A program made the translations under genes and the position numbers. From the NCBI RefSeq assembly GCF_037975245.1, contig NC_092577.1, positions 30,967,398-31,031,397 on the forward strand: a stretch of 64,000 nucleotides of DNA. Direction: 5' to 3'. The stretch is from Apostichopus japonicus (taxonomy: Eukaryota; Echinodermata; Holothuroidea; Aspidochirotida; Stichopodidae). Under the pieces are notes generated by a model. That model had not been told where the DNA came from and searched no databases. It was given only the letters and a program-made list of their open reading frames with translations. Shown here one piece after another: positions 12,411-24,400 of the stretch (positions are counted from its first letter, which is position 1; each line of letters starts with the position of its first letter).

Positions 12411-15400
12411 AGTCTACTACTACTACAACTTATACTATTACTACTACTACTACTACTGCTACTACTTTAATATACTACTGCTACTACTTTAATATACTAC
12501 TGCTACTACTACTACTACCATTACTGCTACTACTTCTACTACTACTACTACTACAACTGCTACTACTACTACTAATACTACTGCTACTGCTACTACTGAT
12601 ACTACTACTACTACTACCACTACTACCACTACTACTACTATTACTTCTACTGCTACTACTTCTAATACTTGTGATTATAATTATTCATGGTGCCAGATAG
12701 ATCAATACATCACATCTGATCATTAATTTCATCATTTTGTTTTTTTGTCAATCAGATTAGGATGTCCTGGTTTCAGTATCCCACGGTTAGAACCAGATCC
12801 TTCCGAAGCTTCGGTCACTAAATCATTATTTTTCCCCGATGGTGCAATCTTTGGCTCTCATCCCCGGTTCAAGTAAGTGACACATACTGCCACAGTCATG
12901 AGTTTATCATGCAAATATAACAAGAACAGTTGTCAGTGCTCTTCAAATTTGTGGGCAAAGAATTTTGCCTATCTTTAGAGTTGTTCGATATGAGATTTCC
13001 GTATCCGTGAATGGTATATGATATCGCGATTTATCGTAAGACATACGTTAGTACCTGACTTAGGCTGGCCTACAGTACTATGATATCACATGTCCATAAT
13101 GGTAGCCTATTTTGCATCAATTTAATTCTCCTCACCCCGCCCCTCCCTTACCCTCTTCCATCCCTCTCCTCTCCTTTATACTGAGATATCCTTGATAAGA
13201 AAATTCAAAACCCTCTAAACATCTTTCTGGTATTCTGGAATGACTTTTGGTGAAAAAAATGGTGGTTGTATTTTTCTCAATTCTTCTTTGACTTTCAGAA
13301 CACTTACCCGAAACATAAGAAGTCGACGAGGGGAGAAGGTTTCTATAAATATACCAGGTGAGATCTAGTTTTTTTTTCACCATCTGCCTAGAACAAATCA
13401 CCTTGTTGTTATGACAGGCAAAATTCCTCTTCCTATCACAGGTATTATCAACAAAGATATCTGTCATGATCAGTTTCTAGTCCCCCCCTCCCCCCCCCAA
13501 AAAAAAAAAAAATTCATAACCCTTTGAGCTCCAGGTTTAATGGTAACTAGGCAATTTGACATCACAATTTTAGTTAAAGAAGTGGAGAGAAAAAAAAACA
13601 TGAGCTTTCTACCAGATGTTATCAGCAGAACAATTTTTCTCCCCTCATGATCATGGCTCGATTGGCTGGTAAAACCTGTGGTATTGTTTACATTGGAATA
13701 TAAATCAACAGAACTTCAAACTCTATCTGACTATGTTAAGCAATTGATTGGAATGCTTCATTTTGGTATGCAGGTGGAGATAAAAGTGATGTTTATTTAG
13801 AAAGAAGACTTTAACTGGCAGAAAAGTCTGTCTTTTGAAGAAGAAAAAAAAGGGAGAGAGGAAAGAGTATAATTGAAAAAGGAAAATAGCTTGTGGTGAG
13901 GTGGAAAGAGAGAAGGGAAGGTGATGGCCCTAGGAGAAAATGTTGGCTTTTGAACTTGATTTGAAGGTAGGGTAGCGGTAGGGGTTGACGATCTGCAGAT
14001 ATTGCCTCAAGGTACAGAGGCTAGCGTGTCGGTAATGTTTCATGGATATTATCTGGGAACTCGATCGATAAATGTTATTCCTTCTGTCACTCACACACAT
14101 TGCAATCTTCAAAGTAGGCGAAGGCAAGCTTGTCAACAAGAAACAGCAAGATCCTGCTCAGCTAGGATGAATCAATATCAAACAATAGGGAATGTCTCTA
14201 GACGCCTGCATGGTGCCTATTCTGGGAAACTGTGGGAACACAATAGGTTTATGTCCTATGCAGCCTGGCTGCATGATGCTGCAGCCCCCTCCCCCCCCAT
14301 CCCCCCTCCTTCAGCATCCTACTTTTGACAACACAGTGCCTTCTGTAGGAGAAGCCCTGGTCTGCTGCGTAATGAAAAGAACAAAGAGATATTTAGCAAA
14401 CTCGTTCATTGAAAACGGAACAGGTTTGAAGCTAGACACCAAAGAGCCCCATCATAGTTTGCCTTCAACAGGTTGTAACATCTTGTTCCGTTAGATTTGA
14501 AATAACAGTTTTTAACTTTGTTCATATTATAAGTATTAACACTGCGAAATAGTTAATTCACAGCGTGTACTCCCTCACCTCATATAACCTTATGCATTAC
14601 TGTATTTACCTGGCTCCAGCATCTGGCAATTGTTTGTGTGTGTAAATGGCCACCTCCCTTCCGTAATTGCCAGCCTCTTGTGCAAGCATCGATCTTCGTA
14701 TCACTGTTGGTATTCGTTAGTGATCTTCTTAATCCTACATCTGTTCTTCGCTTTTGATTCACCAACTGTTCATTTGTTTGACCCTTTTCACTTTGGACTG
14801 CTATTGATGAGTATACATTTTTGATTCCTTGCCCGAAGGCTCAAGGAATCTATGTTTTGTTAAGTTGTGTGTGTGTGTGTGTATGTGATGCCCTTGGCTG
14901 GTAAACACGATTACTCAACAATGGCATGTGGATTGAAGTCATACTTGATACATAGATGCGCCATACTGGGTAGAAGAACCCTATTTGATTTTGGTGCTCT
15001 TTTCATGAATAATAATGAGGTCATAGGGTCAAATGTACATTTTTTTATTTTGTGATTTTTTATCATTTTTGCTGTCTCATGAACGTTGTTCTCGGAACGA
15101 GGCTAGGCAGGGTTTTCTAACCAGCTTGGAAACAATCTTCATGAGTGAATAGCAGCTATGGTGTCATCCTGTCATGTCATCTCCTAGAGTAGTCGATCTG
15201 TCCTACATTTTGATGTCATGTCTGTGGGGCAACCATGTGTACCTCTGGGAGGCAGGGGTGCTTTACCATAAAATCAATGAGGATTGTTCCCCCCTCCCCC
15301 CAGCCCCATCAGCAGACTGAATATTACAAGAAAGCCTATTTTACAGTACATAAATATACAACATTTTTGTGCGATATGAATTAAAACTGTTGAAAATTCT

Positions 15401-18400
15401 TCAATATTGTTTCAGAAGTTAAGTTGATAATTATAGCACATTTTTGCATCTATAGTAAGCACCCTCCATGTTACCAATAATTCTCAAAGGAATGGAAAAA
15501 CCCATTCTTTAGACCCATCAGCTAGACTACATAACACCTTAATCCCCTCCTCCCCCCCCCCCCCCAAGCACAAAAAAATGGTTGATTTGCAGCTCTGATG
15601 GCTGCCCTTGATATAAGTACATCATATCTGATATATATGCAAACACACAAATTATCGTACATGTGAGGGTCACAAGAATAAGCAGGAAAATAATTAGCCA
15701 CGCTATCTGAGAATTTCTGAAGGTTTGTTTTATACCAATTTAGTCTCCCATCTACCCTTATCTTATATTCATACCCTGTTTGGTAAACATATATGAAACT
15801 GTTTCTGATCAAGTTGTTTGTACAAGACTGACAAGCCCCTTTACTGTAATCAATGTGTTTATTATGCAGTGTGTGTGCACAATTCAACATGTAGAAGTCT
15901 GTGTATACTCCATAATGACTAACTTCTGCATAGAAAGATATATGCTGTAATGTCTGGTATATATTTGAAATCAAAGTTAACAGAACTTTACATCTATTTT
16001 TAAAACTACCTCCAAAATTACAAAAGGAAAATGGCCTGGTCAAACTGGGGGAGAGCGGTGGAGAAGGCAAGGTGAGGGAGAGAAAGAGAGGGGGTGGGGG
16101 AGCATTGGGAAAGACTTTGGATATAAATATTTACTGTATGATTTACAATTTTGAAACAAAACATTTCATGCCATACACCTGTATATGTATGAAGTGTTTG
16201 ATATAGGTTTTGGTTCCGTATATCAATATTTGAACCCACTGAAAAAGACGGACTCGATTAGGGGCGACATTGGGTCAAATTTGCCATTTCTTACAAACGT
16301 ATCTCTAAATGTGAGTTATTAATTTGCAAAAAAAAGAAAAAATACCAAAAATTAATGTTTGGTCCAATCTCAGAAATTTGTATTTTTCAGTTGATTAATT
16401 TTGAAATCTTTGTGTCCCTCTCTCTTCTTGTCCTTTGTCTGTCATTTTTACCAGGAAATAATTTATTCGGTACCACATTTGCATAATGCTATGCAAAATA
16501 TGCAGATTGCTATACAAAATATGCAGATTGCTATATACAAGTGCAAAGGTGTATTGCAGTTTTTTGTGCACAGGTACCTTAGTGTTTTGTAGAGGAAATT
16601 CATAGCTTTCAAAAATTGCTATATAAAAGTTAAGTACTAAATTATTCCTTGCATCACACAGTTTGAAAAAAGGAATGGTCAATATTTTAGGGCAGTATAT
16701 GTGAAAGTTGCTGGTTGAGTTTTTCAGTGGCATATTTTCACAATAAGAACCACACACATTTTCTCTTCAGATATGAATACAACTTTAAAGAAAAATGTTG
16801 CTTTTCATAACAAATATCAAATACATAAGCCACAACCAATTCATTCTCTGTCAATGTTGCGCATAAGAATCAAGGTGGATATGTTTATTTTCATTTAACT
16901 GTCCGGCATGGTGAAAACTGTCATTGCAACTTTGTTCATGTACAGAAATACTTCAAATGTTTCATATCGATGGGGGAAATTGCACAAGTCCCATGAGTAC
17001 AATTTTTGGATGAGAAGTGGGACATGGTGATGTACCTTCACTAACGTATGTAAAGTTAATACGTAATTTAATGTTAACAACCTGTAAATCATACTTTAAA
17101 CTTTGCTGAACAGGGTAGACTAAAATCATATTTTTTGTTACACCTATTTTCTCTCAGTGTTCCATGTTTCTGAGATGACTATTTTTATCAATAAATATTT
17201 AATATAGCAAAGATCAATTTTTCCCCTTCTTTTTTTAACTAAAAGTAGGTCGTCCAAGTAGTGAATTATATCATTCTTCTCTTCCAGTATTCAAAGATAA
17301 AAACACACAGACCCCGTTCGTGGAGAAATTTCCAAACGACCACGACGGAGAGGGCGCCAGCGCGTCGAAACAGGACCATATCTACATGGATGCGATGGGG
17401 TTTGGAATGGGCAGCTCGTGTCTGCAGGTGACATTCCAAGCATGCAATATCGACGAAGCAAAGTTTCTGTACGACCAACTTACACCGATGTGCCCTATTC
17501 TGGTAAGTCCACGATTAAATGATTGTTTTGCGTCAGTCTCTGTCTGTTGGGAGGCAGATTATCCTTGTCCTCCCTCTGCTATTTCCCTCCCCTCCGTTCC
17601 CATTGTTGTTTCTGGTGGAAGGTATGGAGGATAGAGGGGGAGGATGTAGTGGTCATTGTTTCGAATATCCGAATGCATAATATTGACTCGATGAAAAGAT
17701 AATTACATTTTCATGAAATGATGATTTTAAACAGCGGTTTACTCTAAAAATGATCCTCAAAAAAGAAAACCCAAAATGGCTATTCTTTCATGATACAGCT
17801 ATTATACCCCGTGTGACCTCTTGCAAGGTCAATCAAGGGTTTAATTCCTTTAGTAAAGATGAAAAAAAATGTTATTTTTCATGAAAGGATGATTTAAACA
17901 GCAGTTTACTCTAAATATGATCATAAAAAAAAAAAATGTCTATTCTTCATGATACAGCTATAATACCCCGCAGGACCTCTCGCGAGGTCGATCAAGCGTT
18001 TAATTCCTTAGGTATAGTTTGTTGTATAGTCAAAGAAAAAACACGGTACTATTAATGTTTTATATTCCAGTGTTTGATATATTTGACCACTGTCAAAAAT
18101 GTGCTACATCTCTGGAATTCTCAATTTAAGTTTTTCCTAATGAGTTTTGTTTTGCATCCGAGGAACTGACCTAATAAACTGAATCGTCCAGCCACTTTTT
18201 ATTGATGAGCCGCATAGGTTTATATCGTGATTTCTCAAAAATATTCAAAATGGTATTGAAAATAAACGACCTGGCTGGACAGATAGCGGGTCTAGTCGAT
18301 GGTCTACAACTCATCCAAATTAAATTTTGCCCCAAAAAGAGTAATCTGTGAAAAGGTTGAGGCACAATTCCCATCGGAGATGTTTCTCTACTACTCTCCT

Positions 18401-21400
18401 TCTTTGGCAGTTTTTATCTGTCCTTGGACTTTTCCCTTTCGCTTAGCTTGTTTTGCTTAAAAGATATCTTTAGGCTTGATCTCCATCAGGTTTCAGTTTT
18501 ATATAAGTTGGCAGTGTCTTTACCTACCAGACGGAAACATTTACGTAAAACTTTCTGTGCGTGTTCCGTATTTACAGCTCGCTCTAAGTGCGTCGGCTCC
18601 CATATATCGAGGGCTCCTCTCCGATATCGACTGTCGATGGTATGTTATCTCTTCATCGGTGGACTGTCGGACCAAAGAAGAGAGGGGAGAAGAGGTGATG
18701 CTAGTTTCCTTCTTAGTTTTAATTTCTTTATTAATATCTTTTAATAATCACAGACTGATGGATTCCTATCGTTTCTGTCGATAGTTAATCTACATGCATG
18801 GTATCACAGTAGTAAAGGTGCAGAATGGAATGGTCTCAAAAAGCGGTTGGCCAAATGCTTTGCCAATATTACTTATTGGAAAATTCAAATGTAAGGATAA
18901 CAGGTACTGCATAATAAACAGTTGACTTGTTGGCTATATACTAAATTACTAGGAGGTTATCTGTCTGTATGTGTGCACGTTGGCATTTAGCTACAACAAA
19001 ACCTATGCTCATGATATCAACTACATTAATCCAACAACATTATTGTGAAAAGGGATCATTCTTATAATCAGAGGGGCAAAATGTATGCACAACGGACATG
19101 AACGGACTCACATAAAAATAGGATAGGTTAATAGACATTACTATAGCATACTGGGGTACATTAATTAATACTAAACTGGTTAAATATTTTCTGTCAGCCT
19201 TTCTATCTGAGGTCATAGGAAGGGGTTAAAAGGTAGGTAGGGAGGCAGGGATGGGGGGGGGGGTTGGAGGGAGGTTAGAGTCGCACCAAACAAACACTGT
19301 TGTGAGAATTCACGAAAATCACCAGTGCATATATATATCTGCATTATACTGTATGTTGCCAATGATTTGTTACTCTGATTACACAGTCCATTAGGTATAT
19401 TGTGCTAACCTTGACCTTGATCACAAACCATGTTAGCAGCCAAATAGGTATGAGAATAAAACTGAACAATAGGCTATTGAATCTGTTTGGTGGCGATTCA
19501 TCACAGGTGTTGACATTTTCATACAAGATAAATAATGGGTTTAAGGTGGTAAAAATAGACAAATTTATGTAACTTTGCTTTTGCCTTTAGCAAATGCTAT
19601 TTGACAAAGTCCCCCTCTCTCCTCTCTCCCTTCTCTTCTCTCCCCTCTTCTCCCAGTGTGAAGAATGTGCTCCACACTGTAAACAGCTTTGTTAAGAACA
19701 AATATATAAAAATGAGAAGCATTCTGTCAGGAATTTTGTTGTAACACAAAGTGAAGTATGCTACCACATCTAGACACATTAAGACTTAGATATTAACTTT
19801 GTTTTCAAACTATCATGAAAATAAATAAATATGCAGCATGGAATATGAATTAATTATACAAAGTTAATTATTTATTTGTTTTATTGCACCGGTAGTCATT
19901 AGATACATGTCTGTTTATTTAAGTGTAATTAAGGTTTATTTTTTGTTCCCTACTTTTTCAGCCGTTAAAGAATGACAGGTTCAGAATTCCAAAGTCCCGG
20001 TACGATTCCGTCGACAGCTATCTATCACCTGATAACGCTAAATTCAATGATACACATCTGGTCATGGACGAGCAGTTATGCCAAGAAATGATTGATGGCG
20101 GTAAGCCTTTATCTAATGAATATGCATGAAGCTGTAAGCCTTTGTACAATGAATATGCATGAAGCAATGTATTGATGAGATGTAAATCAATGCTAAATTC
20201 AATGATAAACATCTGGTCATGGACGAGCAGTTATGCCAAGAAATGATTGATGGCGTTAAGCTTTTATCTAATGAATACGCATGAAGCTGTAAGCCTTTGT
20301 ACAATGAATATACATGAAGCCATGTATTGATGAGATGTAAATGAATGCTAAATCCAATGATACATATCTGGTCATGGACGAGCAGTTAGGCCAAGAAATG
20401 ATTGATGGCGTTAAGCTTTTATCTAATGAATACGCATGAAGCTTGATGAGATGTAAATGAATGCTAAATTCAATAATACACATCTGGTCATGGACAAGAA
20501 GTTATGCCAAGAAATGATTGATGGCGGTAAGCCTTTGTTTAATGAATATGCACGAAGCCATGTATTGATGAGATTTAAATGAATGCTTAATTCAGTGATG
20601 CACATCTGATACTGGACAAGAAGTTATGCCAAGAAATGATTGATGGCGATAAGCCTTTGTATAATGAATATGCACGAAGCCATGTATTGATGAGATGTAA
20701 ATGAATGCTTAATTCAGTGATACACATCTGATACTGGACAAGAAGTTATGCCAAGAAATGATTGATGGTGGTAAGCCTTTGTATAATGAATATGCATGAA
20801 ACCATGTATTAATGAATGCTTAATTCAGTGACACACCTGCTCTAAATTGAGCTTGCTATTTTACAGCAGATTTTTTTGACTTACTCAAAGTACAGCTATA
20901 AATTCTTCTTAACAATGACGGTTCGAATTGCAAACTTTGGTCCCCACCCTACTAGTGGGTTGTGAAAAATAATCTTAGTGGGTCTGGTCTGGACTTTCCC
21001 AGATGTCGGAACTTGCGGGCAGAGATCGATTAATCCATAATTTTACAGCATGACGTAAGTCAGAAACATGTTACACTAGATGGTGCAATCAGGAACATGT
21101 ATGTATTTTAGATCCTCCTGCAAGCAGGAACTCGCGAAGAAGCCATCATTGGCTTATTAAAGCCGCAAGCTGACCGAAGTCAGTCTCTTAGATTCATATT
21201 TAACATCCATGGTTATGAATTGATTCAACTACTCTGTAGCTGGATGACATACATTAATCTTGGAGTGACTCGAACTCGGGACCTTATGATTGAAAGGCAC
21301 TGGCGTTAACCACATGTGCTAACACTCCACATGTAACACTCGATGCCTTACCAGTCTCTCCTCTTCTTCAGGAGTGGATACATCTCTGGCCAGGCATGTT

Positions 21401-24400
21401 GCTCATCTATTTATAAGAGATCCTGTCTCTCTCTTCAGCGAAAAGATCGAACAGGATGATGAAAATGATTCTGATCACTTTGAGGTAGGGTTTTATTGAC
21501 ACCGAAAAAGTTAAGATACATTGGTTGGAGCTGAGGGCTAGATAGATCCAAATATATCTCACTAATATGTCCCTACATTAAACATGGTATAGTGCGATGG
21601 TACCTTGATACGGTGCACAAGCCGAAGGCCTGAATGTTTGAATGTGTGTTTGCCAAATTTTAACTTCTACCTTCCAGTTTACTGCCCTAAAAGCGTAGTG
21701 AAAATAACATCGTTCTATGCAATTTTCATATTAATAATCATTAAGTTTTATTGTGTTATCTGTCGTTAAACATTTTGAGCTAAATAAATTCGCTAGATTT
21801 TTTAGCAAGTCCTTAGATTCTACAAACTTCAATCAAAATTTGCAAGCCCCGCCCAACAGATGATGCGCCAATCAAATCTCTCTGTTTTGATTACGACCGT
21901 TAGGACTGTGTGCTTGTATGTGTTAGGTCCATATTTGAACAGTATCTTTCGTTCGGTCTTACTGATGTAGCTTGCGAAATTGTGTCATTTCCTTCCATTA
22001 CAAGGAATAAACAGGTGTTTTCAGATGTTTCCTCCGTGAAATTGGGTTAAACAGTGGACAGTACGAGTAAATATAGGTAACATTTGTGTAATGAACATGC
22101 TGACATGGGCGGTCGCAGTGATTTAATGGTAAATTGTTTACGCCATAAGGACAACAGAAAACAAATTTCTTTCTTCAGATTGCAACAGCTTTTCTCCATT
22201 AAAACCCACCTGGTCAGAGTGCATTTAGAATAAGATATATTGAATCTGCTGCGGAGTTTTTTTTCCGAAATTCATCAGCAAACATGTACTGAAACTTTAA
22301 GGCTGTAGATATCTTGATGAACATAGTTTTGTGGTCCGAATGTAAATCTTTTGGACCGGATGATACCTCATGGCCACCTGTAATATAAGTATAACACTCA
22401 GGCTTCCTTTTTTGTCTATATGTTGTTCGCCTTTTCTAATTAAACAGAAATCTTAGAATTGTTCGGTTATTTAATTCTATGTTTTTGGCTGTTTTTCTTC
22501 CCAGAACATTCAATCGACTAACTGGCAATCTATGAGGTTTAAGCCACCTCCGGTCAACTCAGACATTGGTTGGAGAGTCGAATTTAGACCGATGGAGGTA
22601 AGTTGATCGAGAGATATATATCTCAATAATTAAATACAATATTATTCTTTCATTGATTGAAACCAAGTACCATCGAAGGCATCATCGTGTCAAAACGAGA
22701 AACTCCAGCAGCTGCAAAATCACCTTACAGCAAGGCTGAATCAATACCACATAATAGAGATTACCCTCTGTAGACCAGCAGTGTGCCTATTGTGTGAAAA
22801 TCTGTGGAGCACAGACGGTTTATGTCCCGTGGAGCCTGGCTGCAGCCTGCCTTCAGCCTGCCTGCAGCCTGCCTGCAGCGATGCAGCAGCCCTCTCAACG
22901 TCCGACTTACGGAAATGTACATTCAATATCACTAGCTGAAGTGGCAAACTTGCCTAATATTTTGCAGCATGGGCAACCACTAATTACATCTGACTGAAAG
23001 AAAAGAGGTAATAAGCAAAAAGGTTTTTTCTCCTTGTATGGCCCCCTGCAAGTGTTTTGCCTCAATGATCGACCTAATATAATAATCAGCAGTTATTGTT
23101 TACGATGCTATAGCGACCACAAATGTGGGAGAAACCAGCGAGGGCTCATGAATTACCCTAGGCGGGTGGCTTCCAATTCAACATTTTATCTCAAATTTGG
23201 AATCTTTTCAATTTTGAAAGTCAGTTCAGCTGGGAAAACCGAACATTGCTTTCGGATGAAAAACCCACCTTACTATGACCCGGCTGGGTATCGAACCCGG
23301 AACCTCCAGATTGCTAAGCCTCATTGCTTCAAATGTCACCACCTTTATCCACTCTGCCACAGCACCGGTAGCTTCAAAAAATGTGTGATTGCTTTTATAT
23401 GTTTGTCACAAACCCTGGAGGCTGTAAAAAAAATTTTTTTTTCAACAACAAGCTGCAAGAAATGATCCTCTCTCTCTCATTTATCCATAGGTACAACTGA
23501 CTGACTTTGAGAACGCTGCCTTCGTTGTATTTCTGGTTTTATTGACGAGAGCTATTTTGACTTTTAAACTTAATTTTGTCATTCCAATATCAAAGGTATG
23601 TTTTTATCAATCTGGTTTTATACCTGCCCCATCTGTCTGCTAGTAATATAAATTATGTAATTACTCTTTCAAAAATATGAATTTATAATTACACCATGGA
23701 TCATATTCATTATGCTCCTGGCAGTGTTCCACTCTTTTTGGACCTTGAGTAGCCTCAGAAACAATTCCTGAGATGATTGTTCCAATCCCATTCTTGCCAA
23801 AACTTCTGTTGCTCTTTAAAAATCGGCTTTAATTTCCCCAGTTAGGGGTCTGGTTCTGATTAGCTCATGCAAAGCCAGAAGGTATTCGTACACTGTGTTC
23901 TATTGAATTTGTTTCTGTGTGAGTGTGTGGAGGGGTGGGGGGGGGGGGTTGTCGGGGGAGGAGACAAAGGGAGGTAGGATGGGGAGGGGGCAGCCAGAAG
24001 GAGTGATTGGTGTGGCCATGGATAGCTGATGTGTGTAGATGAGAGCTGTAGTGAACTGATAAATGTAATGATTTGCGACAATTGTTTCTATACTGTACTT
24101 TCGTGTCATGCTTCAAAGCACTTGTACTGACAGTTTGAACAGTATGAAACGTCTAGGAACTGTTTATACTGTCAGTATGAGTGCTTTGAAACATGATATG
24201 GTAGGACAGTATAGAGTGGTATTAGCATTAGGATCAGATAAAGCTTATGAACTGTTCATACTGTCAGTATGAGTGCTTTAAAGCATGATATGGTAGGACA
24301 GTATAGAGTGGTATTAGCATTAGGATCAGAAGAGCTTAGGAACTGTTCATACTGTCAGTATGAGTGCATTGAAGCATGATAGGAGAAGACAGTATAGAGT

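Noticed and set aside
15522-16070. 182-codon minus-strand ORF inside a GCLC intron
   Set aside because: No recognisable domain; it opens and ends in low-complexity runs (Ser/Pro and Gly from C/G tracts), and nothing else supports a nested gene.
20018-20605. Several short minus-strand ORFs with shared YSLDKGL-type motif
   Set aside because: They are antisense readings of the tandem array derived from GCLC exon g.
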